From: Clostridiaceae bacterium HSG29
GTDB taxonomy: Bacteria > Bacillota > Clostridia > Peptostreptococcales > Acidaminobacteraceae
DNA length: 42,863 nucleotides
Assembly: GCA_030377915.1 (NCBI GenBank)
Contig: JAUCFZ010000006.1
Location: 1 to 42,863 of the forward strand
Direction of reading: 5' to 3'
In this document: in pieces, positions 29,352-38,907 of the stretch
How positions within the stretch are numbered: the stretch's first letter is position 1
Layout of the letters: every line of letters begins with the position of its first letter
The notes under the pieces: generated by a model
Seen by the model: only the letters and a program-made list of their open reading frames with translations
Told to the model about the DNA's origin: nothing
Database searches by the model: none
Made by a program: the position numbers and the translations under genes

Positions 29352-30617
29352 TTGCTTACTACATTAAGAAATGCTTGGAAAATACCTGATTTAAGAAAAA
29401 GATTAATATATACTATGATGATGATTGTTATATTCAGATTAGGCGCAACAATACCTGTACCAGGAATTGATAAAACAAAATTAGCTGAGTTATTTTCAAA
29501 CAGCGGAGATGGATTAATTGGCTTTTTCAACTTGATGTCTGGAGGATCTTTTAAAAATTTCACGATATTCGCTTTAGGAATATCACCTTATATTACAGCT
29601 TCAATCATAATGAATTTATTGCAAATTGCAATTCCTTCATTAGAAGCTTTAGCAAAAGAGGGCGAAGTTGGAAGAAAGAAAATGGCTAGATACACAAGAT
29701 ATGGAACTGTTGTTTTAGCACTTATTCAAGGATTTGGATTTAGTGTTGGGATTTTCAGAAATGCTTTTGTTAGTCCAGGAACGTTATCAATAGTTGTTTC
29801 TGTTTTAACTTTAACTGCAGGTGTTGCATTTTTAATGTACTTAGGTGAAAAAATTACTGAAAACGGAATTGGAAATGGAATTTCATTGTTTATATTCGCA
29901 GGTATTATTTCAAGATTACCTAGTGGAATAATAACTACAGTTCAAAAAATTCAAACAGGTGATGTAAATATACTAAATGTATTTATGTTCTTGGTAGTTG
30001 CTGTAATAGTAATTGTTGCAGTAATATATATTCAAGAAGGTAAAAGAAAAATCCCTGTTCAATATGCTAAAAGAGTTGTTGGAAGAAAAATGTATGGTGG
30101 ACAAAGCACTCACATTCCATTAAAAGTAAATCAAGCAGGTGTTATTCCGGTAATATTTGCGATGTCACTATTAATGTTTCCTATAACTGTTGCGCAATTT
30201 TGGCCTAATAGTGGATTCTACTATTGGATAAAAAATTACATGGGAGTTCAAACAATTTTGTATAATGTACTTTATGCAATATTAATAATATTCTTCACAT
30301 ATTTCTATACATCAGTTACTTTCAACCCAGTTGAAGTTTCTAGTAATATGAAACAAAATGGAGGATATATTCCAGGAATTAGACCTGGAAGACCAACATC
30401 TGATTATTTAAGCAGAACATTAACAAGAATTACTTTAGCTGGAGCGGTTTTCTTAGCTGCTATTGCTATTTTACCAAATGCTATTTTGGCTTTTGGTTCA
30501 TTAAATATTGCTTTTGGTGGAACTTCATTATTGATAGCTGTTGGTGTTTCATTAGAAACTACTAAACAAATTGAAGCTCAAATGATGATGAGACATTATA
30601 AAGGTTTCTTGGGTTAA
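29352..30617 (+). CDS. secY: Preprotein translocase subunit SecY
   Basis: Pore of the Sec translocon, working with the SecE encoded at 308. The 421 residues show the expected ten hydrophobic spans. The amphipathic start is LRNAWKIPDLRKRLIYTMMM, with the plug-region GLIGFFNLMSGG and the cytoplasmic loop IQEGKRKIPVQYAKRVVGRK that contacts SecA and ribosomes. The C-terminal segment includes PGIRPGRPTSDYLSRTLTRI. The start is TTG 29352, 1 nt after rplO, coupled through a ribosome-binding site inside rplO. Confidence 0.97.
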   Translation: MLTTLRNAWKIPDLRKRLIYTMMMIVIFRLGATIPVPGIDKTKLAELFSNSGDGLIGFFNLMSGGSFKNFTIFALGISPYITASIIMNLLQIAIPSLEALAKEGEVGRKKMARYTRYGTVVLALIQGFGFSVGIFRNAFVSPGTLSIVVSVLTLTAGVAFLMYLGEKITENGIGNGISLFIFAGIISRLPSGIITTVQKIQTGDVNILNVFMFLVVAVIVIVAVIYIQEGKRKIPVQYAKRVVGRKMYGGQSTHIPLKVNQAGVIPVIFAMSLLMFPITVAQFWPNSGFYYWIKNYMGVQTILYNVLYAILIIFFTYFYTSVTFNPVEVSSNMKQNGGYIPGIRPGRPTSDYLSRTLTRITLAGAVFLAAIAILPNAILAFGSLNIAFGGTSLLIAVGVSLETTKQIEAQMMMRHYKGFLG

Positions 30618-30630
30618 TAGGAGGGATAAT

Positions 30631-31272
30631 GTGAGATTAATACTTTTAGGGCCTCCTGGTGCTGGCAAAGGTACGCAGGCAGGAAAAATTGCTAAAAAAT
30701 ATAATATACCACATATTTCAACTGGAGATATATTTAGAGCTAATATAGTTAATAAAACTGATTTAGGTATACTTGCTAAGAAATATATTGATAATGGTGA
30801 ACTTGTTCCTGATAGTGTCGTTATGGATATTGTTAGAGATAGACTTATTCAAGATGATACTAAAAATGGATTTTTATTAGATGGTTTTCCAAGAACTTTG
30901 GAACAAGCTATAGCACTAGATGAAATGTTAAATAATAATAATATGGAGCTTAGTGGTGTAATTAAAATTAAAGTTAATTTTGATTTGTTGATTGCTAGAA
31001 TTACAGGAAGAAGAATCTGTAAAGAATGTGGTGCTACATATCATGTTGATTTTAATAAACCAAAAAAATCAGATGTTTGTGACTTGTGTAATGGCGAGTT
31101 ATATCAGAGATCTGATGATAATGAAGATGTTGTTAGAAATAGAATTAATGTATATATCGAACAAACAACACCACTTATTAAGTATTACACAAATCACGAT
31201 ATTCTTAAAATTATTGATGGAGAACAAAGCATAGACGATGTTTTCAGTCAAATAGTTAAGGAAGTCGAATAA
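30631..31272 (+). CDS. adk: Adenylate kinase
   Basis: Converts ATP and AMP to two ADP in the cytoplasm. The 213 residues represent the long-lid form. The P-loop [10 protein letters not shown] spans residues 7-16 and the AMP site includes STGDIFRA. The lid carries a structural zinc site with C130, C133, C150 and C153, typical of Gram-positive enzymes. The start is GTG 30631 after AGGAGGG (30619-30625). Its stop overlaps the map start by one base (TAATG). The secY-adk-map order is the standard one in Firmicutes. Confidence 0.97.
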   Translation: MRLILLGPPGAGKGTQAGKIAKKYNIPHISTGDIFRANIVNKTDLGILAKKYIDNGELVPDSVVMDIVRDRLIQDDTKNGFLLDGFPRTLEQAIALDEMLNNNNMELSGVIKIKVNFDLLIARITGRRICKECGATYHVDFNKPKKSDVCDLCNGELYQRSDDNEDVVRNRINVYIEQTTPLIKYYTNHDILKIIDGEQSIDDVFSQIVKEVE

Positions 31273-32021
31273 TGATTATAATTAAATCTGAGTTGGAAAT
31301 TGAAAAGTTAAGAAAAGCTGGGAAAATTGTGGCGTTAGCTCATGAGGCTATTAAAAATAATATTAAAGCTGGTATGAGCACTTATGAAATTGATCAAATT
31401 GCTAGTCAAATGATTTTAAAACATGGCGCCAAATTAGGATTTAAAGGTTATGGAGGTTTTCCAGGAAACAATTGTGTTTCAGTGAATGACGAAGTTGTTC
31501 ATGGAATTCCCTCAAAACATAGAATTGTTAAAGAAGGCGATATTGTAAGCGTGGATCTTGGTTCTTATATAGATGGTTTTTACGGAGATGCTGCTAGAAC
31601 TCATGCGATTGGAAAAGTTTCTGATGAAACACAAAAATTAATTGATGTAACTAGAGAAAGTTTCTTTGAAGGATTGAAATTTGCGAAAGTTGGTTATAGA
31701 CTTTCTGATATTTCACATGCTATTCAAGAACACTGTGAAAAAAATGGTTTTTCAATTGTGAGAGATTATGTTGGTCATGGTGTTGGAAGAAATTTGCATG
31801 AGCCACCTCAAATACCAAATTTTGGCAGACCTGGACGTGGTCCAAGACTTCAAAAAGGTATGGTATTGGCTATTGAACCAATGGTAAATATGGGATCGTT
31901 CGAAGTTAGAACATTAGCTGATAAATGGACTGTCGTAACTATAGATGGTAGTTATTCAGCTCATTATGAAAACACGATTGCTATTACTGATGGAGAACCA
32001 GAAATATTGACAATGGTGTAA
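31272..32021 (+). CDS. map: Methionine aminopeptidase type I
   Basis: Removes the initiator methionine from nascent proteins, using two metal ions. The 249 residues match the type I family. Metal ligands are in place: D95, D106, H169, E202 and E233, with catalytic H78 in VVHGIP. Signature stretches include [20 protein letters not shown] and [16 protein letters not shown]. There is no N-terminal zinc-finger extension. ATG 31272 overlaps the adk stop, so translation is coupled. Confidence 0.97.
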   Translation: MIIIKSELEIEKLRKAGKIVALAHEAIKNNIKAGMSTYEIDQIASQMILKHGAKLGFKGYGGFPGNNCVSVNDEVVHGIPSKHRIVKEGDIVSVDLGSYIDGFYGDAARTHAIGKVSDETQKLIDVTRESFFEGLKFAKVGYRLSDISHAIQEHCEKNGFSIVRDYVGHGVGRNLHEPPQIPNFGRPGRGPRLQKGMVLAIEPMVNMGSFEVRTLADKWTVVTIDGSYSAHYENTIAITDGEPEILTMV

Positions 32022-32031
32022 GGTGGTTAAT

Positions 32032-32319
32032 ATGAATGATATTTCACAAGTAATAGAAGGACAATATGTTAAATCAATTAAAGGAAGAGATAAAAATTAT
32101 ATTTTTATTGTGACTGAGATTGTTGATGATAAACATGTAAAATTAGTTGATGGTGATTTGAGAAAAGTTAACAATCCCAAAGTTAAAAATATAAAGCATT
32201 TACAGATTATTAATAAAATAAGTACGACTATTCAGGAAGTACTTATAAGTAATAAAAAACTAAGTGATTTTATGATTAACCAGGAAATAATTAAACTCAG
32301 ATTAAGTGATACAAAATAA
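32032..32319 (+). CDS. KOW-domain RNA-binding protein
   Basis: A small protein of 95 residues with an N-terminal KOW-like motif, EGQYVKSIKGRDKNYIFIVT, followed by VDGDLRKVNNPKVKNIKHLQ. Proteins of this type occur between map and infA in many Firmicutes (Bacillus has a comparable small gene there) and are thought to bind rRNA or ribosomes, but their role is not settled. ATG 32032 follows AGGTGG (32021-32026); GTG 32023 overlaps that site. The C-terminal third (VLISNKKLSDFMINQEIIKL) is not part of the KOW fold and looks helical. Confidence 0.8.
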   Translation: MNDISQVIEGQYVKSIKGRDKNYIFIVTEIVDDKHVKLVDGDLRKVNNPKVKNIKHLQIINKISTTIQEVLISNKKLSDFMINQEIIKLRLSDTK

Positions 32320-32334
32320 GGAGGTAATAATTTA

Positions 32335-32559
32335 ATGGCGAAACAAGAAGCGATTGAAGTTGTTGGTACGGTTGTTGAAGCATTACCAAATACAAAATTT
32401 AAGGTGGAACTTGAAAATGGACATGTAGTACTTGGTCATATTTCTGGAAAACTTAGAATGAATTATATTAAGATTTTACCAGGAGATAAAGTGACTGTTG
32501 AGTTATCACCTTATGATTTAGATAAAGGCAGAATTATATGGCGAGGCATTAAAAATTAA
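32335..32559 (+). CDS. infA: Translation initiation factor IF-1
   Basis: Blocks the ribosomal A site during initiation. The single S1-like OB domain has 74 residues, slightly longer than the common 71-72. Conserved segments are [40 protein letters not shown] and [12 protein letters not shown]. The end is IIWRGIKN, whereas most IF-1 proteins end with a TYR or VYR motif plus a few residues. AAGGAGG precedes ATG 32335. rpmJ follows 12 nt later. Confidence 0.96.
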   Translation: MAKQEAIEVVGTVVEALPNTKFKVELENGHVVLGHISGKLRMNYIKILPGDKVTVELSPYDLDKGRIIWRGIKN

Positions 32560-32571
32560 GGAGGTATAACG

Positions 32572-32685
32572 ATGAAAGTTAGACCATCTGTAAAACCTAT
32601 GTGTGATAAATGTAAAGTTATCAGACGTAAAGGTAGAGTAATGGTAATTTGTGAGAATCCAAAACACAAGCAAAGACAAGGTTAA
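32572..32685 (+). CDS. rpmJ: 50S ribosomal protein L36 (zinc-binding form)
   Basis: The smallest ribosomal protein, 37 residues, starting [20 protein letters not shown]. The zinc ligands C11, C14, C27 and H32 are all present. AAGGAGG (32558-32564) precedes ATG 32572. The infA-rpmJ-rpsM-rpsK-rpsD-rpoA-rplQ order is the normal alpha-operon arrangement in Clostridia. Confidence 0.95.
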   Translation: MKVRPSVKPMCDKCKVIRRKGRVMVICENPKHKQRQG

Positions 32686-32696
32686 TAAACGCGGCT

Positions 32697-32716
32697 GTTT
32701 AATATAAAAATTAAAC
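32697..32716 (+). promoter_or_regulatory. Small hairpin before rpsM
   Basis: GTTTAAT (32697-32703) pairs with ATTAAAC (32710-32716) around a 6-nt loop in the 46-nt rpmJ-rpsM spacer. No T run follows, and the rpsM ribosome-binding site begins 3 nt downstream. A role in translation control or mRNA processing is possible but unproven. Confidence 0.35.
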
Positions 32717-32731
32717 TGTAGGAGGTGTAAA

Positions 32732-33091
32732 ATGGCAAGAATTGCTGGTATCGATTTACCACGTAAGAAAAGAGTTGAAATTGGTTTAACTTATATTTTC
32801 GGTATAGGAAGATCAACTGCTAATGTTATTTTAGAAAAAGTAAATATTAATCCAGATACTAGAGTAAACGATTTGACTGAAGGTGAAGTAAGTGACTTAA
32901 GAAAAGTTATTGAAAATGACTATATGGTTGAGGGAGATTTACGTAGAGAAGTTGGACAAAATATTAAAAGATTAAAAGATATTAACTGTTATAGAGGAAT
33001 CAGACATAGAAGCAGATTACCTTTAAGAGGACAGAGAACTAAAACAAATGCAAGAACAAGAAAAGGACCTAATAAAGGATTGATTAAGTAA
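32732..33091 (+). CDS. rpsM: 30S ribosomal protein S13
   Basis: Head protein that contacts P-site tRNA and forms bridges B1a and B1b. The 119 residues match the family: [20 protein letters not shown], the helix-two-turn-helix segment [20 protein letters not shown], and the basic tail [29 protein letters not shown] precedes ATG 32732. It is followed by rpsK after 11 nt. Confidence 0.97.
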   Translation: MARIAGIDLPRKKRVEIGLTYIFGIGRSTANVILEKVNINPDTRVNDLTEGEVSDLRKVIENDYMVEGDLRREVGQNIKRLKDINCYRGIRHRSRLPLRGQRTKTNARTRKGPNKGLIK

Positions 33092-33102
33092 GGAGGTTGA
33101 AC

Positions 33103-33498
33103 ATGGCTAAAACTAAAAGAAAAGTGCGTAGAACGAAACGTACTAAGAAGAATATTGAACGTGGACAAGCTCACATTAAAGCAACTTTTAATAACACTAT
33201 TGTTACTTTAACTGATATGCAAGGCGGTACAATCGCTTGGGCAAGTTCTGGAACAGCAGGTTTCAAAGGTTCAAGAAAATCAACTGCTTTTGCGGCTCAA
33301 TTAGCTGCTGAACAAGCTGTTGAAAAAGCAAAATATCATGGATTAAAAACTGTGGACGTATTTGTAAAAGGACCAGGATCTGGTAGAGAAGCAGCATTAA
33401 GATCATTAAAAGCTGCTGGGCTAGATGTTAAGTCTATTAAAGATGTAACTCCACATGCTCATAATGGGTGTAGACCACCTAAGAGAAGAAGACCATAA
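33103..33498 (+). CDS. rpsK: 30S ribosomal protein S11
   Basis: Platform protein near the E site and the Shine-Dalgarno duplex. The 131 residues include the basic start [40 protein letters not shown], and the conserved end [21 protein letters not shown] 33103 follows AAGGAGG. An in-frame TTG at 33097 overlaps the ribosome-binding site and is rejected. Confidence 0.97.
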   Translation: MAKTKRKVRRTKRTKKNIERGQAHIKATFNNTIVTLTDMQGGTIAWASSGTAGFKGSRKSTAFAAQLAAEQAVEKAKYHGLKTVDVFVKGPGSGREAALRSLKAAGLDVKSIKDVTPHAHNGCRPPKRRRP

Positions 33499-33520
33499 TA
33501 AAAATCAGGAGGTGTAATTA

Positions 33521-34141
33521 ATGGCAAGATATACAGGACCATCGTGTCGATTATGCCGTAGAGAAGGACAAAAGTTATTTTTAAAAGGCGAAAGATGTTA
33601 TAGCGATAAATGTGCTTTAAATAGAAAAGCTACTGCACCAGGTATGCACGGTACAGGTAGAGCTAAATTGTCAAACTACGGTATTCAATTAAGAGAAAAA
33701 CAAAAAGTTAAAAGATTTTATGGATTGTTGGAAAAACAATTTAAATCAATCTTTAATGAAGCAGAAAGAGTTAAAGGCGTAACAGGAGAAAACTTCTTAC
33801 GTTTATTAGAATTAAGATTAGATAATGTTGTATTCAGATTAGGTTTTGCTAGTTCAAGAAAAGAAGCTAGACAGTTAGTTAATCATGGACATTTCTTATT
33901 AAATGATGGAAAAGCAACTATTCCTTCAATGACTTTAAAAGTTGGAGATGTATTAACAATTAAAGAATCAAGTAGAAAATCTGAAAAAATTAAAAGTATT
34001 TTGGAAGCATCTGTAAGCACACCTAGTTGGGTTAAAGTTGACAAAGAAAAATTTGCTGGTGAAATTGTTGCTGATCCAACAAAAGCTGACATTGATTTAC
34101 CAATTGCAGAACATTTAATTGTCGAACTTTATTCTAAGTAG
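33521..34141 (+). CDS. rpsD: 30S ribosomal protein S4 (zinc form)
   Basis: Primary 16S rRNA binder that nucleates 30S assembly. The 206 residues carry the N-terminal zinc site C9, C12, C26 and C31, as in the Thermus protein. The S4 RNA-binding domain includes [29 protein letters not shown] precedes ATG 33521. In Bacillus the gene lies elsewhere, far from rpoA; its presence here is an argument for a clostridial relative. Confidence 0.97.
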   Translation: MARYTGPSCRLCRREGQKLFLKGERCYSDKCALNRKATAPGMHGTGRAKLSNYGIQLREKQKVKRFYGLLEKQFKSIFNEAERVKGVTGENFLRLLELRLDNVVFRLGFASSRKEARQLVNHGHFLLNDGKATIPSMTLKVGDVLTIKESSRKSEKIKSILEASVSTPSWVKVDKEKFAGEIVADPTKADIDLPIAEHLIVELYSK

Positions 34142-34187
34142 AAAAAGGGTTTATCCCTCAGTTATATTGTAGGGAGGTTTATTAATA

Positions 34188-35138
34188 GTGATTGAATTTG
34201 AAAAACCAAAATTTGAGTGTTTAGAAAAAGATGATGAAGGTAGATACGGTAAGTTTGTAGTGGAGCCTCTTGAAAGAGGCTACGGTATTACTTTAGGTAA
34301 TAGTTTAAGAAGACTTATGCTATCGTCATTACCTGGAACTGCTGTTAAATGGATTAAAATTGATACTGTACTTCATGAATTTACAACAGTAAATGGTGTA
34401 AAAGAAGATGTCGTAGATATCATATTAAATTTAAAAGATTTATCAGCTAAAATAAATTCAAGTGATGAAGAAAAAATATTGAGAATTGAAATGTCTGAAC
34501 CAGGAGTAATTACTGCTGGAGATATTATTTCTGATATTGATGTTGAAATTTTAAATACTGATTTGCATATTGCAACATTAGAAGAAAATTCAACTTTCAA
34601 TATGGAGATCGGTTTAGTAAGAGGTAGAGGTTATGTTTCTGCTGAAGATAATAAAGAACCAGGATTGCCAATTGGCGTAATTCCTGTAGATTCATTATTT
34701 ACTCCAGTTAGCAAAGTAAATTATACTGTATCAAATACTAGAGTCGGTCAAAAAGAAGATTATGATAAGTTAGTTTTAGAAGTATGGACTGATGGTTCAA
34801 TACTTCCAGAGCAATCAATTTCATTAGCTGCTGAAATATTATCAGGACATTTAAATTTGTTTATTAATTTAACAGATGAAATCAATAATGTTGAAATCAT
34901 TGAAGAAGAAGTAGCTGAAGAGGAAGATGAAGTTTACGATATGACTATTGAAGAACTTGATTTCTCTGTTCGCTCTTACAATTGTTTAAAAAGAGCTGGT
35001 GTTAATACCGTTGGTGATTTGTTAAGCAAGTCTGAAGATGGTTTGATGAATATCAGAAATCTTGGAAAAAAATCTCTTAAGGAGATTAAACAAAAATTGA
35101 TTGAATTTCAATTAAATTTGAAAATTAAGCAAGATTAG
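34188..35138 (+). CDS. rpoA: DNA-directed RNA polymerase subunit alpha
   Basis: Dimer that nucleates polymerase assembly and contacts activators and UP elements. The 316 residues are a normal length. The N-terminal domain has [20 protein letters not shown] and [20 protein letters not shown]. An acidic linker ([10 protein letters not shown]) joins the C-terminal domain, which includes [20 protein letters not shown] and the loop [17 protein letters not shown]. The start is GTG 34188, 9 nt after AGGGAGG (34172-34178). rplQ follows 16 nt later. Confidence 0.98.
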   Translation: MIEFEKPKFECLEKDDEGRYGKFVVEPLERGYGITLGNSLRRLMLSSLPGTAVKWIKIDTVLHEFTTVNGVKEDVVDIILNLKDLSAKINSSDEEKILRIEMSEPGVITAGDIISDIDVEILNTDLHIATLEENSTFNMEIGLVRGRGYVSAEDNKEPGLPIGVIPVDSLFTPVSKVNYTVSNTRVGQKEDYDKLVLEVWTDGSILPEQSISLAAEILSGHLNLFINLTDEINNVEIIEEEVAEEEDEVYDMTIEELDFSVRSYNCLKRAGVNTVGDLLSKSEDGLMNIRNLGKKSLKEIKQKLIEFQLNLKIKQD

Positions 35139-35154
35139 CAAAGGAGGGAAATAT

Positions 35155-35496
35155 ATGGCTAAGTATGGCAGAATTGGTCGCGATTCTTCTCATAGAAAAG
35201 CTACGCTAAGAAGTTTAGCGATAGCTCTATTTAAAAATGGCAGAATCACAACTACACAAGCTAAGGCAAAAGAAGCAAGAAGATTTGCTGAAAAACTTAT
35301 TACCGTTGCTAAAGAAGATAACTTTAATACTAGAAGAAAAATTGCAAAAGATATTAATGACAAAGAAGTATTAAATAAATTATTTACTGAAATTGCAGTA
35401 AACTATTCTGAAAGAAATGGTGGATATACAAGAATTTTAAAATTAGAGCCTCGTCGTGGAGATAATAGTGAAATGAGTATATTAGAATTAGTATAA
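35155..35496 (+). CDS. rplQ: 50S ribosomal protein L17
   Basis: Tunnel-exit-side protein. The 113 residues match the Gram-positive form: GRDSSHRKATLRSLAIALFK at the start, ITTTQAKAKEARRFAEKLIT in the middle, and YTRILKLEPRRGDNSEM near the end. AAAGGAGGG (35141-35149) precedes ATG 35155. It is the last gene of the S10-spc-alpha transcript and is followed by a strong terminator. Confidence 0.97.
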   Translation: MAKYGRIGRDSSHRKATLRSLAIALFKNGRITTTQAKAKEARRFAEKLITVAKEDNFNTRRKIAKDINDKEVLNKLFTEIAVNYSERNGGYTRILKLEPRRGDNSEMSILELV

Positions 35497-35502
35497 TTAT
35501 TT

Positions 35503-35526
35503 GGAGCTAAAATTTTAGCTCCTTTT
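35503..35526 (+). terminator. Terminator after rplQ
   Basis: GGAGCTAAAA (35503-35512) and TTTTAGCTCC (35513-35522) form a perfect 20-nt palindrome, followed by TTTT then AAATTT. The short T run suggests it may leak into the ecf genes. Confidence 0.8.
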
Positions 35527-35530
35527 AAAT

Positions 35531-35571
35531 TTATTTATTAAGTTCTAAAGGACTTAGAACTTAATAAATAA
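35531..35571. repeat. Perfect 18-bp inverted repeat between rplQ and ecfA1
   Basis: TTATTTATTAAGTTCTAA (35531-35548) is exactly complementary to 35554-35571 across a 5-nt loop (AGGAC). It lies 5 nt beyond the T run of the rplQ terminator and 18 nt before the ecfA1 start. No T run follows on either strand, so it is not a second terminator. An RNase III cleavage site, a stability element for the ecf message, or a small repeat element are possibilities. Confidence 0.85.
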
Positions 35572-35589
35572 GTATAAAGTAGGGATATT

Positions 35590-36408
35590 ATGATAAAAAC
35601 AGATAAATTAAATTTTGAATATGATGACGGTAGCTTTAAATTAGAGAATATTGATATAAATATTGATGATGGTGAATTTGTAGTGATTATAGGACATAAT
35701 GGTTCTGGAAAATCTACACTTGCTAAATTATTTAATGGGATATATCTTCCAAATTCAGGAAAAATTTATGTTAATAAAATGGATACATCTGATGAGGAGC
35801 TTATTTGGGAAATTAGAAAATCAGCGGGAATGATTTTTCAAAATCCGGACAATCAAATTGTAGCAACAATTGTTGAAGATGATGTAGCTTTTGGTCCAGA
35901 AAATTTAGCGATTGAAAGAAGTGAAATAAGAAATAGGGTTGATAAATCTCTTAAAACAGTAGGTATGTTTGATTATATTAATAAGCCTACAACTTCTTTA
36001 TCTGGAGGGCAAAAACAAAGAGTTGCTATTGCAGGCATTTTGGCAATGCAACCTAAATGTATAATTCTTGACGAACCTACTGCAATGTTAGACCCAGTAG
36101 GAAGAAAAGATGTTATGAGAACAATTCATAAACTTAATAAAGAAGAGAAAATTACAATTGTTCATATTACACATTTTATGAATGAAGCTGTAGATGCTGA
36201 TAGAATTATTGTTATGGATCAGGGCAAAAAAATAATGGAGGGAACTCCAAAAGAAATATTTTCAAGAGTTAAAGATGTAAGAAATCTTGGTTTGGATGTA
36301 CCTCAAGTTACTTTACTTGCACATATGCTAAAAGATGAGGGTATAAACATAGACGATGATATTATTAAGATTGATGAAATGGTGGAAAAATTATGTCAAT
36401 TAAAATAG
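35590..36408 (+). CDS. ecfA1: Energy-coupling factor transporter ATPase EcfA1
   Basis: One of two ATPases of the ECF module that powers vitamin and metal uptake with interchangeable substrate-binding S proteins. The 272 residues show Walker [10 protein letters not shown] (35-43), Q-loop Q84, signature LSGGQ (137-141) and Walker B CIILDE (157-162). A TAGGGA upstream is a moderate ribosome-binding site for ATG 35590. It overlaps ecfA2 by 16 nt. No S component is present in the window, as expected for a group II module shared by several substrates. Confidence 0.95.
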   Translation: MIKTDKLNFEYDDGSFKLENIDINIDDGEFVVIIGHNGSGKSTLAKLFNGIYLPNSGKIYVNKMDTSDEELIWEIRKSAGMIFQNPDNQIVATIVEDDVAFGPENLAIERSEIRNRVDKSLKTVGMFDYINKPTTSLSGGQKQRVAIAGILAMQPKCIILDEPTAMLDPVGRKDVMRTIHKLNKEEKITIVHITHFMNEAVDADRIIVMDQGKKIMEGTPKEIFSRVKDVRNLGLDVPQVTLLAHMLKDEGINIDDDIIKIDEMVEKLCQLK

Positions 36409-37256
36409 AAAATTTAAGTTATATATACGATCAAGGAATGCCTTTTGAAACAATTGCAGTTGATAATATCAGTTTTGATATTGAAAATGGTGAATTTGTT
36501 GGAATTATTGGACATACAGGATCCGGAAAATCAACTTTAATTCAAACTATTAATGGTCTTTATAAACCATCAAAAGGTAAAATATTTATTAACGATATAG
36601 ATTTAACTGATAAAAAAGTTAAAAAAAGCGATATAAGAAAAAAAGTTGGTTTGGTATTTCAATATCCAGAATATCAACTTTTTGAGGAAACAGTCTATAA
36701 GGATATTGCATTTGGACCTAAAAATTTAAATTTAAAAGCTGATGAAATAGATATTAGAGTAAAAGAATCAATGAAACTTGTAGGACTTGATTTTGAAAAA
36801 CTTAATGAAGTTTCTCCTTTTGAATTAAGTGGTGGTCAAAAAAGAAGAGTTGCTATAGCAGGTGTTTTAGCAATGAATCCTGAGGTTTTAATATTAGATG
36901 AACCTACTGCTGGATTAGATCCAAAAGCTAGAGACGAAATACTTAAGCAAATTGAAATACTTAATAAAAAGAAAAAAGTTACTGTTTTATTAGTTTCGCA
37001 CTCAATGGAGGAAGTAGCTAATTTAGTTGATAGACTTATAGTTCTTGATAAAGGGAAAAAAGTTCTTGATGGAGATGTACGCTCTGTTTTTAAAGAGTAT
37101 GAATTATTAACAGATATTGGTCTTGGAGTTCCACAAGTCACTGAATTGATTAATAAGCTTAATTTAAGAGGCTGTAATATCAAAGAAACTGTTTTAAATG
37201 TTGAAGAAGCAAAAAATGCTATTTTGAAACAGTTAAGGGGTGATAGTAATGATTAG
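36393..37256 (+). CDS. ecfA2: Energy-coupling factor transporter ATPase EcfA2
   Basis: Second ATPase of the ECF module; pairs with EcfA1 as a heterodimer. The 287 residues have Walker [10 protein letters not shown] (40-48), signature [12 protein letters not shown] and Walker [13 protein letters not shown], which is closer to the consensus than EcfA1's TAMLDP. It starts inside the end of ecfA1 and overlaps ecfT by 8 nt, so the three are translationally coupled. The C-terminal tail (about residues 245-287) is the usual A2-type regulatory region. Confidence 0.95.
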   Translation: MSIKIENLSYIYDQGMPFETIAVDNISFDIENGEFVGIIGHTGSGKSTLIQTINGLYKPSKGKIFINDIDLTDKKVKKSDIRKKVGLVFQYPEYQLFEETVYKDIAFGPKNLNLKADEIDIRVKESMKLVGLDFEKLNEVSPFELSGGQKRRVAIAGVLAMNPEVLILDEPTAGLDPKARDEILKQIEILNKKKKVTVLLVSHSMEEVANLVDRLIVLDKGKKVLDGDVRSVFKEYELLTDIGLGVPQVTELINKLNLRGCNIKETVLNVEEAKNAILKQLRGDSND

Positions 37257-38049
37257 AGATATTACTGTTGGTCAATATTATCCAAGTGAATCTACTATAC
37301 ATGATTTAGATCCAAGGTTTAAAATAATTGCAAGTTTTATATATATGATTTCAATATTTGCAGTTGAAAGTATTATTGGATATGGTGTTGTTACTTTATT
37401 TATTGTTTTCTTAATAAAGATGTCAAAAATTCCTATTAAATATATTTTAAAAGGATTAAAACCAATAATGTTGATTATTATATTTGCATTTGTAATTAAT
37501 GTTTTTTTTACTCCAGGTAAAGTAATTTTTGAATATAGAATTATTAAAGTAACAAGTGAAGGTTTATATAGAGGGTTCTTTATGGCAATAAGACTTGTAT
37601 TTTTAATCATAGGTACATCCCTTTTGACTTTAACAACTTCACCATTAAAACTTACTGATGGAATTGAAAAACTTTTAAATCCATTTAAAAAAATCGGATT
37701 ACCTGCGCATGAGTTAGCTATGATGATGACAATTTCTCTAAGATTTATTCCAACTCTTTTAGAAGAAACTGATAAGATTATGAAAGCGCAAATGGCTAGA
37801 GGAGCTGATTTTGAAAGCGGAAGTATTGTTAATAGAGCTAAAGGATTAATTCCTTTATTAGTACCGTTATTTATTTCAGCATTTCAAAGAGCAGATGACT
37901 TAGCTATGGCTATGGAAGCAAGATGCTATAGAGGCGGAGATAATAGAACTCAACTTAAAGTTTTAAAATATACAAGGAAAGATTTAATTGGAAGCTTTGT
38001 TTTAATTTTATATGTTGCTTCTCTATTCGCTTTTAAAATGGTTTGGTAA
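37249..38049 (+). CDS. ecfT: Energy-coupling factor transporter transmembrane protein EcfT
   Basis: Membrane scaffold that joins the two ATPases to the S component. The 266 residues show several hydrophobic spans (about 24-60, 68-88, 106-130 and at the C-terminus 245-262). The cytoplasmic coupling helices contain the two signature motifs, AQMARGAD and [12 protein letters not shown] 37249 follows AAGGGGTGA (37235-37243). A GTG at 37240 would add three residues and overlaps the ribosome-binding site. truA begins 1 nt after the stop. Confidence 0.95.
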   Translation: MIRDITVGQYYPSESTIHDLDPRFKIIASFIYMISIFAVESIIGYGVVTLFIVFLIKMSKIPIKYILKGLKPIMLIIIFAFVINVFFTPGKVIFEYRIIKVTSEGLYRGFFMAIRLVFLIIGTSLLTLTTSPLKLTDGIEKLLNPFKKIGLPAHELAMMMTISLRFIPTLLEETDKIMKAQMARGADFESGSIVNRAKGLIPLLVPLFISAFQRADDLAMAMEARCYRGGDNRTQLKVLKYTRKDLIGSFVLILYVASLFAFKMVW

Positions 38050-38050
38050 T

Positions 38051-38785
38051 ATGAAAAATTATAAAATGACGATTGAGTATGATGGATCCAAGTTTTATGG
38101 ATGGCAAAAATTAAATGATAAAAGAACTGTTCAAAAAGAAATTGAAAGAATATTTAAGAAAATAACATATCAAAATATAAGGGTGCATGGTTCAGGAAGA
38201 ACCGATAAATTTGTTCATAGTATTGGACAGGTTGCAAGTTTTGAAATTGATTTAAAAATACCTCTTGAAAAATTCAAGTATATTTTAAATAGAAATTTAC
38301 CTGATGATATTTTTATAAAAGAGATTGAAGAAGTTGATTCAGAATTTCATGCAAGATTTAGTGCTAAAAAAAAGAGATATCGTTATAAAATTTATACCGG
38401 TGTTGAAAAAGAAGTGTTTCTAAATAATTATTATTATCATTTTCCATATGAATTAGATATTGATAAAATGATTGTAGCTTCTAAAAAAATTATTGGTAAA
38501 AAAGATTTTAGAAGTTTTGTTGCTAAATCAATAAATAAAGAGAATACTATTAGGACAATTGAAAGTATTAATATTATAAAAAAAGATTCATATATTGATA
38601 TTGTAATAATTGGAGATGGGTTTTTATATAAAATGGTTAGAACTATTGTAGGAAATCTAATAGATATAGGTAGAGGCTTAATTACTGTAGATGAACTCGA
38701 AAATATTATTAATGAAAAAGATATAAAAAAAGCAAAATTTACTGCACCTGCAAATGGTCTTTACTTAGAAAAAGTCGAGTACTAA
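38051..38785 (+). CDS. truA: tRNA pseudouridine(38-40) synthase TruA
   Basis: Modifies uridines 38-40 in the tRNA anticodon arm. The 244 residues match the family. MTIEYDGSKFYGWQK opens the fold, and catalytic aspartate D52 lies in GSGRTDKFVHSIGQV. The usual motif there is GRTDxGVHxxGQV; a phenylalanine replaces the glycine after the lysine. ATG 38051 has no good ribosome-binding site, so it probably depends on ecfT translation. An upstream in-frame start at 38012 lies inside ecfT and is rejected. Confidence 0.93.
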   Translation: MKNYKMTIEYDGSKFYGWQKLNDKRTVQKEIERIFKKITYQNIRVHGSGRTDKFVHSIGQVASFEIDLKIPLEKFKYILNRNLPDDIFIKEIEEVDSEFHARFSAKKKRYRYKIYTGVEKEVFLNNYYYHFPYELDIDKMIVASKKIIGKKDFRSFVAKSINKENTIRTIESINIIKKDSYIDIVIIGDGFLYKMVRTIVGNLIDIGRGLITVDELENIINEKDIKKAKFTAPANGLYLEKVEY

Positions 38786-38801
38786 ATAATTAATTAAAAT
38801 C

Positions 38802-38829
38802 TTGACAAAGGTTGTAAATATGGTAAACT
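38802..38829 (+). promoter_or_regulatory. Promoter for rplM-rpsI
   Basis: TTGACA (38802-38807), a 16-nt spacer and TAAACT (38824-38829) preceded by TGG (extended -10). A perfect TATAAT at 38829-38834 is 21 nt from the -35, too far for normal use, though it could be used with another upstream element. The spacing ambiguity means the start point is not fixed. Confidence 0.65.
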
Positions 38830-38835
38830 ATAATA

Positions 38836-38880
38836 GGTAAAAATACGATTATAATTCCTTTCCCGGAGGTAAATATATAA
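38836..38880 (+). promoter_or_regulatory. rplM leader, possible L13-type element
   Basis: About 70 nt lie between the promoter and rplM. AGG near 38836 can pair with CCT, and a CCTTTCCCGGAGGTAAA segment near 38860-38876 resembles a conserved leader core. L13 leaders are a known Firmicute family before rplM. I cannot confirm a match by eye, so this is a candidate only. Confidence 0.35.
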
Positions 38881-38907
38881 AGTAAATGAAAAATTTAGGA
38901 GGTAACA

